Part shown: in pieces, positions 35,290 to 44,658 of the stretch | Position numbering within the stretch: position 1 is the stretch's first letter | Layout of the letters: every line of letters begins with the position of its first letter | DNA from: CAZOAR01 sp964577985 | GTDB lineage: Bacteria > Gemmatimonadota > CAZMKB01 > CAZNLH01 | Length of the DNA: 64,000 bases | NCBI GenBank assembly: GCA_964577985.1 | Contig: CAZOAR010000007.1 | Span: forward strand, 1 to 64,000 | Direction: 5' to 3' | The notes under the pieces: model-generated | Databases searched by the model: none | Seen by the model: the letters and a program-made list of their open reading frames with translations, nothing else | Told to the model about the DNA's origin: nothing | Made by a program: the position numbers and the translations under genes

Positions 35290-36318
35290 ATGAAAAAACA
35301 TGTCATCAACCTCGTGAAGTTCGCCGTCACGTTCGGTATAATCTATCTGATACTGCAGCGTTTCCAGATAGGCTGGACGGACATCCACACCGCGCTCACC
35401 GAATCGAACCCATGGTGGTTCGTGGCCTCGATAGCCACCCAGATAGCGGCCATAACATTCTCTATCCTGCGGTGGAAAACCCTGCTCGATGGACAGGATC
35501 TGATCCTGCCGACCAGGCACCTGATCAACACGTATCTCGTCGGACGTTTCCTGGGCACATTCACCCCGACGGGTGTCGGCCTGGAGGCATACAAGGCATA
35601 TGACGTGGCCCGATACACGGGCAAGGCAACCGAGTCAGTCGCTGTCATCCTCATAGAGAAGATAGTCGCCACCTTCTTTTCGCTGAGCGTAATGGTGCTC
35701 ATCACGCTCCCCTTCGTAGAGCTGGGTACCACCTTTCTCGGCGTGTTTTTTCTCTTTTTCTTCTTTCTCCTGCTGCTGGCGTTGATTCTCCTCTTCAAAC
35801 CATCCGTCATCGAGAAGATACTCTCTCTCAACTTCCCGATGAAGGGGAAAATCGAGGGGAAACTGAGAGAGGCGGTAGACGCCTTCACAGTTTACAGCCA
35901 CCGCAAGGGATGCCTGCTCAAAGCCATGTTCTTCGGCTTCTTCGTCTATATCTCTCTTTTCGCGACGTATTATACGAACTCGCTCGCCCTGCACGCCGGT
36001 GTCGGTTTTCTCGACGTCCTGAGGGTGGGGCCTCTCACACAGATTGCAACAATGATCCCCCTCTCGATCGCCGGAATCGGCCTGAGGGAGGGAGCATTCA
36101 TAGGGCTTCTCGACGCAGCCGGTGTAACATTCAACAGTTCGGCAACGGTGCTGACCGCGACTATGTGGTATTTCGTCAGTATCTCCGTCAACATAGTCGG
36201 GGCGATCATATTCCTCACCAGAAAGACCGATTACGAAAACATCCGGACAGAGAACGTCCAGACCCTCATGAGAGACGGCAGGATAGAGGAAGGCACAGGT
36301 AAGAACAATGGCAAATAA
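35290..36318 (+). CDS. Flippase-like membrane protein (LPG synthase TM/UPF0104 family)
   Basis: Polytopic inner-membrane protein of 342 residues with about eight helices. Family marks are LVGRFLGTFTPTGVGLEAYKAY, the ILIEKIVATFFSL helix and IPLSIAGIGLREGAFIGLL. This family includes the flippase half of lysyl-phosphatidylglycerol synthases and stand-alone lipid or sugar-lipid transporters. The catalytic acyl-tRNA half is absent. Its stop lies inside the next gene by 11 bases, and the whole set runs in one direction, so it probably moves the substrate or product of the phosphodiesterase-like enzymes. Confidence 0.82.
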   Translation: MKKHVINLVKFAVTFGIIYLILQRFQIGWTDIHTALTESNPWWFVASIATQIAAITFSILRWKTLLDGQDLILPTRHLINTYLVGRFLGTFTPTGVGLEAYKAYDVARYTGKATESVAVILIEKIVATFFSLSVMVLITLPFVELGTTFLGVFFLFFFFLLLLALILLFKPSVIEKILSLNFPMKGKIEGKLREAVDAFTVYSHRKGCLLKAMFFGFFVYISLFATYYTNSLALHAGVGFLDVLRVGPLTQIATMIPLSIAGIGLREGAFIGLLDAAGVTFNSSATVLTATMWYFVSISVNIVGAIIFLTRKTDYENIRTENVQTLMRDGRIEEGTGKNNGK

Positions 36319-38215
36319 TTCTGAGAACAATATCTGCACGCTGTCGCGTATCCGAATCGGGATCCTGTCCGCCCTGCCGGCGGGAGCGTTAGTAGGGATA
36401 CTCGAATCGATCGTTGTGGTCACAGGCACCGCGGGGCTCCGTGACTGGTGGGTCTTCTGTTATGCCGCTATCACTTACGGGCTGATGGCCCTCCCGGTCG
36501 GGATCGGCCTCAGCGTGTCCGGCGCTATCCTGGCGGCTGTCACCGGGAAGAAAAGCAGTGCGGACCGGGCGTATTCCTTCTATTTCTCGGCGACATTTAC
36601 CGCCGTGCTTCTCATCATCGGGAGGTTCCGGCTCATCCGCGACGTCTACCACGAAATCGGCCCTGGTGTTTCCCTCGATATCAAGCTCCTGGGGGGCGCA
36701 GTCCTGCTTTTCGTGACACTTCATTTTCTCCTCTTCGGCAGGCTCTTCAGCGCGGCTTCACTGCGGCGACTCGCGAGGACCGGGAGGGCCGTCTGTACCT
36801 ACTTGATGATCATCATCCTTGCGGCAGCGGTTTCCTTTTTCGGTGGCCCGTCCGCCGGTACGGATCGCGTGGAGCTCACAGGCACCGCGGATGGTCCCAA
36901 TGTGCTCCTGATAATTGTGGACACACTCAGGGCCGATCATCTGCAGGCGTATGGATATGACGCCATTGAGACCCCCGCCATAGATGGGCTTGCGGCCGAC
37001 GGGATACTCTACAGAAAGGACTTTTCCCAGGCGTCCTGGACGAAACCGGCGATCGCGTCCATAATGACGGGTCTCTATCCATCCACGCACCAGGCCATCC
37101 ACAAGGCGAACATCCTGCCGGATGATGTCACCACGCTTGCTGAGTCACTCGAGGGCGCGGGATACAATACCATCGGGCTTCCGAACAACGAGAATATATT
37201 CCCGGCGAGGAATTTCCAGCAGGGCTTCAAGGTATACGAACCTCTCGAACCGGATTTCTTTTTCTTCGCGACCGAATCCGCCTTTCACCTTACGCTCTAT
37301 AACCAGATGCGGCTGGTCCGCGAACGGTTCCTCTTTCAAAGCAAGCAGGTGCAGCACTACTACCAGGACGCAGCGCGGGTTGATGAACACGCTACTGAGT
37401 GGCTCGACCGGATAGCGGACAAGGGGAGTTTTTTCCTCTTCCTTCACTACATGGAGCCGCACGATCCCTATTTTCCACACCCATATGACGGCACCGGCTT
37501 CGCCAGGGTGAACAACCCTCACCCATCGCCGGAGATGGCACAGACCTACATGGAGACATACGACGGCGAGATCGTCTATCTGGACGAGCATCTCGGTGAA
37601 CTCTTCGATCACCTCAAGGAAGCGGGACTGTACGATGATCTCATGATCGTCCTGACCGGCGACCACGGAGAGGAGTTCTTCGAGCATAACGGATGGTGGC
37701 ACGGTACCACACTCTACGAGGAGCAGATCAACGTTCCCCTGATCATCAAGCTGCCTGGAAACGAACACGGCGGGACCGAAGTCGAGGGGCTTGTCAGATC
37801 GATAGATGTCGCTCCGACCATCCTTTCGCTTGCGGGCGCAGAAGCACCGCCGACGCTCCAGGGTCATAATATCCTCCCGGATTCAGCCGGCGTTGTGAGT
37901 GGACAGGACTTCGTCTTCTCCGAAGAACAGCTCGAGGGCAACGCTCTTCAGTCGGTACGGGGAGAGGCGTGGAAACTCATCCTGGCCAATGACGGTAATC
38001 CTCGGGGGCTCGAACCCGAGGAACTCTACAATCTCCCTTCGGATCCGACAGAATCGGCCAACCTGTCCGGCGATGAGCGTGATGTAGTAGACTCGCTGCG
38101 GGAGCGGGCGGCGCAGACATCGTCGCAGGCCCTTGAGGTAGCCGTAAAGGCCGAGGCACAGGAGATGGGAGATGTTGAACGCGAGCGTCTCAAGGCACTC
38201 GGTTACGTCCAGTAG
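36308..38215 (+). CDS. Membrane-anchored sulfatase-like hydrolase/transferase
   Basis: The 635-residue protein has about five N-terminal helices (1-185) and then a sulfatase-fold domain: LLIIVDTLRADHLQAYGYD, SWTKPAIASIMTGLYPSTH, LTGDHGEEFFEHNGWWHG and EQINVPLIIKLPG. The C/S-x-P-x-R formylglycine signature is missing; a threonine occupies the nucleophile place, as in LtaS/EptA-type phosphotransferases. The catalytic domain should face the periplasm. It ends LKALGYVQ, a tail common in this superfamily. A role in modifying a lipid or polysaccharide is inferred from the neighbours. Confidence 0.82.
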   Translation: MANNSENNICTLSRIRIGILSALPAGALVGILESIVVVTGTAGLRDWWVFCYAAITYGLMALPVGIGLSVSGAILAAVTGKKSSADRAYSFYFSATFTAVLLIIGRFRLIRDVYHEIGPGVSLDIKLLGGAVLLFVTLHFLLFGRLFSAASLRRLARTGRAVCTYLMIIILAAAVSFFGGPSAGTDRVELTGTADGPNVLLIIVDTLRADHLQAYGYDAIETPAIDGLAADGILYRKDFSQASWTKPAIASIMTGLYPSTHQAIHKANILPDDVTTLAESLEGAGYNTIGLPNNENIFPARNFQQGFKVYEPLEPDFFFFATESAFHLTLYNQMRLVRERFLFQSKQVQHYYQDAARVDEHATEWLDRIADKGSFFLFLHYMEPHDPYFPHPYDGTGFARVNNPHPSPEMAQTYMETYDGEIVYLDEHLGELFDHLKEAGLYDDLMIVLTGDHGEEFFEHNGWWHGTTLYEEQINVPLIIKLPGNEHGGTEVEGLVRSIDVAPTILSLAGAEAPPTLQGHNILPDSAGVVSGQDFVFSEEQLEGNALQSVRGEAWKLILANDGNPRGLEPEELYNLPSDPTESANLSGDERDVVDSLRERAAQTSSQALEVAVKAEAQEMGDVERERLKALGYVQ

Positions 38216-38453
38216 ACCCTGTTTGCCCGATCATTCCCCGAATTGTCTTCCGCATCCCCTGGAATAAGGATCTCAGCAGCAGCCTCGCAATTCTCAACAC
38301 GATTTATTCCATTAACGTCAACCGAGGGTGTCTCTCATGCTCAGACAAATAATATTCCTCTTCCGCCTCGCGAGCATTGTCTTCCCCGCAGCATCCCCGG
38401 GAGGCGAGATTGAAGACTGGACCAATCCGTGCAACTCATCAGATCCGCCTCCT
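38216..38453. other. Spacer between the sulfatase-like gene and the napA remnant
   Basis: No intrinsic terminator is obvious in this convergent spacer. A plus frame over 38328-38639 mostly runs antisense to the napA remnant and is not supported as a gene. Confidence 0.35.
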
Positions 38454-38863
38454 TCAGACCTTTTCTATCCTGACAGCGCATTTCTTGTAATCATTCTGCT
38501 TGGAAATCGGGCAGAAGGCATCCAGGGTTACCTTGTTTATCATAACGTCCACGTCGAACCATGGCACAAAAACCATCCCCTCCTGGGGGGTCACCCGGCC
38601 ACCCGGCTGGGCGCATACTTCCACTTCCCCCCGGCGTGAGACGAGCCGTGGTCCCCCTTGACCGCCATTATCTTCCCGTCAGCAACTCCGACGAGGACAC
38701 TGCAACCCGTTCCGCAGAACCGACATGGCGCCTTGTCCCGGATCAGGTCCTTTTCGGGGTCTCCCGCGAAGGCTTCATACGGATTGAGGTAGATCGTTCC
38801 CCCCAGCACCGAGATGGCAATCGAACCCTTTCTTATGAACTCTCTCCTGGTAATCTTCTTCAT
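38454..38863 (-). pseudogene. napA: napA pseudogene: periplasmic nitrate reductase with large internal deletion
   Basis: The frame from 38863 begins MKKITRREFIRKGSIAI, a Tat signal (RREFIRKG), and reaches APCRFCGTGCSVLVGVADGK, the 4Fe4S cysteine motif of NapA, then VKGD. From about 38660 a different frame continues LVSRRGEVEV, PQEGMVFVPWFD and INKVTLDAFCPISKQNDYKK to the stop at 38454; that is the extreme C-terminus of NapA. About 600 or more codons of the molybdopterin domains are missing and the two ends are out of frame, so no reductase can be made. It is last in a minus-strand molybdenum gene group. Confidence 0.88.
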
Positions 38864-38971
38864 CTGTCTTCTCCCATGCATGACTCCTCCGGGGGAATGT
38901 GTCACCGGGTCTTTCGGATTGAAGAATGATTATTGATTGCAAACAGAGGGGATGCGCATCGCGTGCGTGTT

Positions 38972-38999
38972 AATATAACTGGCCCTGATGACTTCACAA
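38972..38999 (-). promoter_or_regulatory. Candidate promoter before the napA remnant
   Basis: On the minus strand TTGTGA (plus 38994-38999) and TATATT (plus 38972-38977) are 16 bases apart, about 110 bases before the remnant start. I found no clear FNR-type TTGAT-N4-ATCAA beside it. Confidence 0.35.
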
Positions 39000-39151
39000 A
39001 TCTCCTGAATTTCAATGATGATTCCCGGACGGGGCCCCCCATGCTTTTCCCCGAAAGAGAATCCCCGTGTGAGCTTGACAAATTATCAGGGTGTGGTATG
39101 TGACATCTACCTTCAGACAGGCTTCCACGGCGATCGACCGCTGTGTCCTCT

Positions 39152-40183
39152 TCACTTTCTCCTCTTCACCCTCTCCAGCAGGCTTTCCATCAACAATCCC
39201 AGTATGAGGGCGTACATTAGATTGCCGCTCATGACCCCGGCGAGCCCCATGACAACCGCGACTGCGTGTTTCTCCCGAAGGCGTCTGATGAGCCACACGT
39301 GGCAGAGTGCGACATAGAGGAGCATCGACCCCAGGACCCAGGGCGGGATAGAGCTGAAGATCAGATCACCAGACCCTACAAAGATCACCGATATCAATAC
39401 GAATGCTCCGCCGGTGATGAGTGTAGCCCCCGCCGTGCGGGCTCCGAAGCGGTAGTGGGCGGTGAAGCCACCGGATCCATGACAGACGGGAAGACCTCCG
39501 AGGAATCCGATCAGGATATTCGAGAACCCGAGAGACAGGGCCAGACGCCGGGGCGACGCGCGCCTGGCACTCTCTACAAAATAGTCCCGGGCTACATCGG
39601 AAGCGGCGTAGACCGCGTTGCCAAGCGTCAGGGGAAGTTGCGGCAGGACCAGCACCCACAGGGCGGGCAGGAAGATGGAGAGCTCAGGCAACGAGAGCGG
39701 CGCGATCCGGGCACTCTCGACAACCGGGCAGGAAGAAAGTGTGAACAGGCCGACACTGGTCTTTATCAGCATCAGCCCCACTCCAAGCTGAATTCCCTTG
39801 ACGATCGGGCGGGTGAAGTATCGTGACAGCCAGTCGATCTTGCCCGTCAGCACCAGCAGGAGAAGAATCAGACCCATCCAGATTCCTGCCGCGGAGATCA
39901 TCGGCATCCCCAGTCCACCGGCTATGGCTATGGCCGCCATCGCCTTCAGCGGCTGGACCGGGATCGGTAGCCTGAAGTAAAGCGCCGCCGTGATATATAC
40001 GAGTCCGACAAGAAATATCGAGCGTGCCGGCGGCAGGCCATTCAAGGCTACAAGGCTCATGTAAACCGGGACAAACGTCCCCAGGTCTCCCAGCGCTCCC
40101 GACCACTCTCTCAATCCGAGCCTGATCGGCAATGCGCCGCCTTTCTCGGGTCGCTCCAGAATAGTCATCCCCCGATCCCGCAC
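39152..40183 (-). CDS. MOT1-type molybdate (or sulfate) transporter
   Basis: Inner-membrane transporter of 343 residues with about ten helices. LREWSGALGDLGTFVPVYMSL near the N-terminus and LPIPVQPLKAMAAIAIAGG, then LPVCHGSGGFTAHYRFGARTAGA, are the two conserved P-x-P-x2-P-x-K and H-G-S/A-G-G signatures of the MOT1 family. Molybdate is favoured because moeA and moaD lie upstream on the same strand. GTG 40183 is reported; ATG 40168 (MTILERPEKG) is also possible. Confidence 0.85.
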   Translation of the reverse strand: MRDRGMTILERPEKGGALPIRLGLREWSGALGDLGTFVPVYMSLVALNGLPPARSIFLVGLVYITAALYFRLPIPVQPLKAMAAIAIAGGLGMPMISAAGIWMGLILLLLVLTGKIDWLSRYFTRPIVKGIQLGVGLMLIKTSVGLFTLSSCPVVESARIAPLSLPELSIFLPALWVLVLPQLPLTLGNAVYAASDVARDYFVESARRASPRRLALSLGFSNILIGFLGGLPVCHGSGGFTAHYRFGARTAGATLITGGAFVLISVIFVGSGDLIFSSIPPWVLGSMLLYVALCHVWLIRRLREKHAVAVVMGLAGVMSGNLMYALILGLLMESLLERVKRRK

Positions 40184-40292
40184 ACCGATAGCGTGCGCGC
40201 AAAGACACCGAAGTTTCCCGTCTCATGCCATCTTGTCGCGCAACCCGTCATGACGGCGCGACTCCGGCTTCATCACCATGGAGCTCCTGCCC

Positions 40293-41522
40293 CTATTTCA
40301 ACCATCTGAAAGGCAGCACGTCGCCCGGTTTCAGTGTACGAGTCCCTATCGGCGAGACCGCGAGCCCATTTGCCTTGCACGCCATACCCATCATCGCGGA
40401 ACCCTGAGGGCGGATGATGTGAATTCGATAATCATCACCGTCACGCGAGACCCGGCAGAAGAGGTACTGCTGCCTCTCCTCCGGGGTAACGTAGTCGTTC
40501 TCGACGATACCTGAGAGGTGATAGGCGGGATGCTCCGGTCTATATCCCCGCAATTTCTCAATGGCCGGCCTGACAAATTCCTCCACGCATATCATGACGG
40601 ATACCGGATTGCCGGGAAGCCCGAACACCGGCTTATCACTCCCCTCGTTCCCCGGGAAGAGCCCAAAGAGTAGTGGCTTCCCCGGTTTTATCGCAACCCT
40701 CCAGAAGACCTCCTCAAAACCGAGTTCTTCGAGGACGACCCGCGTGTAATCGAAATCTCCGACCGAGACACCACCGGAGATAATGAGCATGTCAAGCTTC
40801 GGCAGGGCACGGCCGAGCGTAGTTTTCATCTCCTCGGGATCATCACAACCGATCCCGAGGTCCAGGACTTCCACTCCCCACCTGGCCAGTGCGCTCACCA
40901 ACGCGGGTCCGTTCGAGTTCCGGATCTTTCCGGGCGTAAGCCGCCGGCGAAAATCGACGAGTTCATCGCCGGTCGCGAGGAGAGCCACACGGGGCTTTCC
41001 GACGACCGAAACACCGGCGATTCCCTCCGCCGCGAGAACCGCCAGTTCGTACGGCCTGATTCGAGTGCCCGCATCGAGCAGGAGATCGCCCGAGTGAACA
41101 TCCTCACCTTTTCCGCGGATGTTGTCGCCCTCGCGGGAAGTACGGAAAATATCCACCCACTCGTCTCCCTTCGAACGCGTCACCTCCCTGATGACTACCG
41201 AATCCGCCCCCGCGGGAAGCGGCGAACCCGTCATGATCTTTATCGCCATGCCCCCGGCAAGCTCAGTAATGGCCATATCTCCGGCCCTGACGACCCCCTG
41301 GATATCGAGCCGCACGGGCGACTCCCGAGAAGCTCCGGCCGTGTCAGCGGCCCGGACAGCGAAGCCGTCCATCGCAGAATTGTGAAACGGCGGCAGATCT
41401 TCCGTTGCATAAATATCCGATGCGATGATCCTTCCCGGGGATTCCTCCAGCGATATATCTTCAGGAGGAAGCGCCTCGATGTTGTCGAGAATCATCTCGA
41501 GGGCAAGGTCGGGCGATATCAT
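40293..41522 (-). CDS. moeA: Molybdopterin molybdenumtransferase MoeA
   Basis: Inserts molybdenum into adenylated molybdopterin. The 409-residue protein has LPPFHNSAMDGFAV, IKIMTGSPLPAGADSVV, LLATGDELVD, IISGGVSVGDFDYT, WRVAIKPGKPLLFG and PVFGLPGNPVSVMI, all classical MoeA segments. Length is normal. It is between moaD-like and the molybdate transporter, so cofactor synthesis was retained even though the napA next door is broken; other molybdoenzymes must exist elsewhere if it is used. Confidence 0.95.
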   Translation of the reverse strand: MISPDLALEMILDNIEALPPEDISLEESPGRIIASDIYATEDLPPFHNSAMDGFAVRAADTAGASRESPVRLDIQGVVRAGDMAITELAGGMAIKIMTGSPLPAGADSVVIREVTRSKGDEWVDIFRTSREGDNIRGKGEDVHSGDLLLDAGTRIRPYELAVLAAEGIAGVSVVGKPRVALLATGDELVDFRRRLTPGKIRNSNGPALVSALARWGVEVLDLGIGCDDPEEMKTTLGRALPKLDMLIISGGVSVGDFDYTRVVLEELGFEEVFWRVAIKPGKPLLFGLFPGNEGSDKPVFGLPGNPVSVMICVEEFVRPAIEKLRGYRPEHPAYHLSGIVENDYVTPEERQQYLFCRVSRDGDDYRIHIIRPQGSAMMGMACKANGLAVSPIGTRTLKPGDVLPFRWLK

Positions 41523-41604
41523 TCTTCCTCAGTATCTCCTCATATGGCGCTCCTTGACAGGCGCAGGAATGATGCGAATTCCAGGCGTTCTCCAACTGTC
41601 TGCA

Positions 41605-41847
41605 CTATCCTCCACTCAGAGGAGGGAGGAACGCGACCTCGTCTCCATCCCGCACAACGAAGTCAAGGGCCACTATCTCGCTGTTCACGGCTACGTTAAG
41701 GAGGTCCAGGTGCTCCGTTATCGGGGAAAGTTCAGGAGTGGACTCTATCAACCGGGTCAGAGACATCTCTTGACCGACGCTGATTTCGATCTCCTTCCTC
41801 TTCATCCAGTCAGAGCAGCGAGCAAAAAACAGAACCTTCACAGCCAT
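41605..41847 (-). CDS. moaD: MoaD/ThiS-family sulfur carrier, molybdopterin synthase small subunit
   Basis: Beta-grasp protein of 80 residues ending in the double glycine that becomes a thiocarboxylate (FLPPLSGG). VKVLFFARCSDWMKRKEIEI is the first strand pair and DGDEVAFLPP the last. The frame is open up to 41967, but the ATG at 41847 has AGAGG eight bases upstream and gives a family-size protein. It sits 82 bases before moeA, which favours MoaD over ThiS. Confidence 0.85.
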   Translation of the reverse strand: MAVKVLFFARCSDWMKRKEIEISVGQEMSLTRLIESTPELSPITEHLDLLNVAVNSEIVALDFVVRDGDEVAFLPPLSGG

Positions 41848-42228
41848 CGTGTCTGCCTCTCTTCTCCCTTCGGCCCGGCTATCTGGCGTCGCCGCGAGAT
41901 TCCGGTCCATGACTGGCCGGGATCGGCCGCAGGTTTCAAACATATGGAACGCCGTCATGCAAGTCAAGAGCCTCTCTCGATGCTTCCACAGGGAGGAATC
42001 TGTCTCTTCTCATCTCGAGCAAAAAAAATGTTTCCCAAATCACCGACAATCTCTTATTATTTATATGCTGGATCTATTTGAGAGCTGAACGATATCAATC
42101 TTTTCTTTGCGAACAAGTGCCGTCAACCATATTGTGACGAACATGGGAAAGGAGGTGCTCGCTCTCGCTGTTTGTCTGATGATCTATCGGGTGAGTAGAC
42201 ACGGTAACCATGTTGAAAGGAGTGCAGG
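41848..42228. other. Divergent spacer with lipoprotein promoter
   Basis: The region between moaD and a small lipoprotein gene contains an AT-rich stretch near 42026-42075. A plus-strand promoter candidate, TTGCGA at 42107-42112 and TATTGT at 42130-42135 (17-base spacing), points at the lipoprotein. No gene is supported in the rest. Confidence 0.45.
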
Positions 42229-42462
42229 ATGATCAGGACAATCACTGCGTTGATGATTGCGGTGGCCATGAGCTTCGCGTTGTTCGGCTGCGGAGGAGGA
42301 AAACCCGCTGCAACCCAGAAGAAAGCCGAAAACACGGTAACCACTCCAGCGGAGACGGAAGCCGTGACAGAAGAGGCTGCGCCTGAGGAGGCAGCGCCTG
42401 CAGAGGAGGGTGCGGAGCATCCCGGTTCCGCTATGAAGACAGAGGGTTCTGAGGCCAAATAG
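42229..42462 (+). CDS. Small lipoprotein with acidic, alanine-proline-rich tail
   Basis: The 77-residue product has a lipoprotein signal (MIRTITALMIAVAMSFALFGCG, cysteine near residue 21). The rest is low-complexity, dominated by A, E, P and T, with short repeats such as EEAAPEEAAPAEE. AAAGGAG lies seven bases before ATG. No known domain. Such tails usually act as flexible spacers in the envelope. No function can be assigned. Confidence 0.75.
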   Translation: MIRTITALMIAVAMSFALFGCGGGKPAATQKKAENTVTTPAETEAVTEEAAPEEAAPAEEGAEHPGSAMKTEGSEAK

Positions 42463-42563
42463 CCTTTCCCGCTGGAAAAACTTTATCGCCTCTTGGAACA
42501 GACAGGATTCTTGTTCTGAATCTGCGAAGTTCTCAAACGTTATTCAGGTGGGGGCTGTCGGGA

Positions 42564-43952
42564 GTGATCCTCGTCGGCCTCCACCTTGCTGTTGTTGTCC
42601 TGTCGCCGCGCCTCGGCTACGGCAGCGCGTATCTCAGTGGGTCCATCTTCACGCTCACAGGAATTGTGATCCTCTCGGGCCTGATCTATCTTCATGCCGT
42701 CCTCACGCCGTCCGCCGGGCCTCTTCAGAGAGCACTATTCGCCTGGGTGCTGATCGTCGGCGCAGCCCTGCGTATCAGCATGTTTTTCTCGACCCCGATG
42801 CTGGAGGACGACTACTACCGCTACCTGTGGGATGGTGGCGTAACGGCAGGCGCGCTGAACCCGTTTGCCTGGTCTCCAGATGAAGTCCGGGACGAAAGCG
42901 ACGACGCAGAACAGATTCCCGAATCGCTGCGCATACTCGCCGATGAGTCTGGCTCGACGATAAAGCGAATCAACCATCCACACCTGCGCACGATCTACCC
43001 ACCCGTCGCGCAGGCCGTCTTCGCGATGGCTCACATGGCAGGCCCCTGGAGCCTCCTCTCGTGGCGACTCACGCTTCTCTTCTTCGACGCCATTACGCTC
43101 TGGTTGATAATCGTAATTCTTCGAAGGCTCCACCTGCCGCTGATCTCGATAGCCGTCTACTGGTGGAATCCTCTTCTTATGAAGGAGGTGTTCAACTCCG
43201 GACACATGGACCTGCTCGTTCTCCCCTTTCTGCTTGGCGCGATCCTGCTCGAGGCAACAGATCGTCATATCCCGGCCTTCATCGCACTCGCGCTTGCGAC
43301 AGGGGTCAAGTTGTGGCCTGTGATCCTGCTTCCGCTCTTTCTCAGATCCGCCGCGAGGCACCCCGGGCGACGGACGGGCGCTTTACTGTCGTTCGTCGTA
43401 CTCGCCGCCCTGATGAGCCTGCCTGTCCTGAGGGCTGGTCTGGGGACAACATCCGGTTTCACCGCCTATGGAGAGCAGTGGGAGATGAACGACGCGCTTT
43501 TCATGGTATTTCAGTGGAGCCTCGATGCGGCTTTGAATCTCACGGGGATCTTCGCGGGCGCAGCCGGTACAGGTGCACGTCTGCTGGCCTTTCTGGTCCT
43601 TGCGGGTTGGACCTGGAGAGTCACCTTCAGGAGCGGTTCTCTCGATCTTTCTGCCCTGTGCAGGAGATCGCTTCTCATAACAGCGGCGCTCTTTCTGCTC
43701 AGCCCGACGCAGTTTCCCTGGTACTATCTGTGGCTGCTGCCGTTTCTGGCGATTCAACCGCGAGGCTCGCTCCTGCTCCTGACGGCATTGCTGCCACTCT
43801 ACTACCTGAGATTCTATTTTAAGGCGGTTGGAGACGTTGGCACCTTCGACAACGGGATCGTCTGGTTGGAGTATGCCCCCGTCTGGCTTCTCCTCGCCCG
43901 AGAGTGGTACATGGGGCGGTCTGAATCCATTCAGGCGAGCGCTGTTGTGTAA
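42564..43952 (+). CDS. Polytopic GT-C type glycosyltransferase (GT87/mannosyltransferase-like)
   Basis: The 462-residue membrane protein has about ten helices. The early periplasmic loop FFSTPMLEDDYYRYLWDGGV contains the acidic D/E-D-x-Y motif typical of GT-C enzymes that use lipid-linked sugars. Later SIAVYWWNPLLMKEVFNSGHMDLLVLP and TGVKLWPVILLPLFL fit the GT87 family. The start GTG 42564 is the earliest codon with a reasonable GGGAG-like site. It is one base before the next transferase, so they are probably coupled. Confidence 0.8.
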   Translation: MILVGLHLAVVVLSPRLGYGSAYLSGSIFTLTGIVILSGLIYLHAVLTPSAGPLQRALFAWVLIVGAALRISMFFSTPMLEDDYYRYLWDGGVTAGALNPFAWSPDEVRDESDDAEQIPESLRILADESGSTIKRINHPHLRTIYPPVAQAVFAMAHMAGPWSLLSWRLTLLFFDAITLWLIIVILRRLHLPLISIAVYWWNPLLMKEVFNSGHMDLLVLPFLLGAILLEATDRHIPAFIALALATGVKLWPVILLPLFLRSAARHPGRRTGALLSFVVLAALMSLPVLRAGLGTTSGFTAYGEQWEMNDALFMVFQWSLDAALNLTGIFAGAAGTGARLLAFLVLAGWTWRVTFRSGSLDLSALCRRSLLITAALFLLSPTQFPWYYLWLLPFLAIQPRGSLLLLTALLPLYYLRFYFKAVGDVGTFDNGIVWLEYAPVWLLLAREWYMGRSESIQASAVV

Positions 43953-43953
43953 T

Positions 43954-44658
43954 ATGAGAGATAACGCCTCGATATCAGTGATCATGCCCGCCCTGAACGA
44001 AGAGGATGCCGTCGGGAAAGTACTCGCCGATATCCCGGGGTGGGTGGACGACATAGTAGTTGTCGATAACGGCTCCACCGACGGGACCGCAGAAGTTGCC
44101 CTCTCCGGTGGGGCGCGTCTTGTGGAGGAAAAAAAGAGAGGATATGGCGCGGCATGCCTGGCGGGAATCGCGGCGCTCGAGGAGTGCGATGTTGTCGTCT
44201 TTCTCGACGCAGATTTCAGCGACCATCCCGAGGAAATGGCTCTGCTGGTAGATCCCATAGTGAGAGGGCGCGCCGATTTCGTCATCGGCTCGAGAACCTC
44301 AGGCATGACAGACCCCGGAGCGCTGCACATCCCGGCGCGGCTCGGCAACTGGCTGGCGTGCAACCTGATCAACATCTTCTGGCGTTTCAGATACACCGAC
44401 CTGGGGCCGTTTCGGGCAATCCGCTCCCGTTCGCTGGAGGAGTTGCGGATGCGGGACGAGGGCTACGGGTGGACGGTGGAAATGCAGATCAAGGCAGTAA
44501 GAGGCAACCTCAGGATTGAAGAGGTCCCCGTCGGCTATCGCAGGCGAATCGGCAGATCTAAGATATCAGGCACATTGCGGGGCATGATCGGGGCGGGTTC
44601 AAAGATCCTGTGGACCATCTTCTCCGAGGCGATGACACCCGGTCAGCGGTCTGGGTGA
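43954..44658 (+). CDS. Glycosyltransferase family 2 (dolichyl-phosphate-mannose synthase-like)
   Basis: The 234-residue protein has SVIMPALNEEDAVGKVL, VVVDNGSTDGTAEVA and FLDADFSDHPEEM, the DPM/DPG synthase subgroup of GT2 that loads a sugar onto a polyprenyl phosphate. FRYTDLGPFRAIRSRSLEEL and WTVEMQIKAVR are also characteristic. It lacks C-terminal membrane helices. The start at 43954 is chosen because the frame upstream lies inside the previous gene. It pairs logically with the GT-C enzyme, which would use its lipid-linked sugar. Confidence 0.88.
   Translation: MRDNASISVIMPALNEEDAVGKVLADIPGWVDDIVVVDNGSTDGTAEVALSGGARLVEEKKRGYGAACLAGIAALEECDVVVFLDADFSDHPEEMALLVDPIVRGRADFVIGSRTSGMTDPGALHIPARLGNWLACNLINIFWRFRYTDLGPFRAIRSRSLEELRMRDEGYGWTVEMQIKAVRGNLRIEEVPVGYRRRIGRSKISGTLRGMIGAGSKILWTIFSEAMTPGQRSG

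Noticed and set aside
36308..38215. True sulfatase
   Set aside because: The C/S-x-P-x-R formylglycine motif is absent and threonine takes the nucleophile place; phospho-transfer or hydrolysis is more likely.
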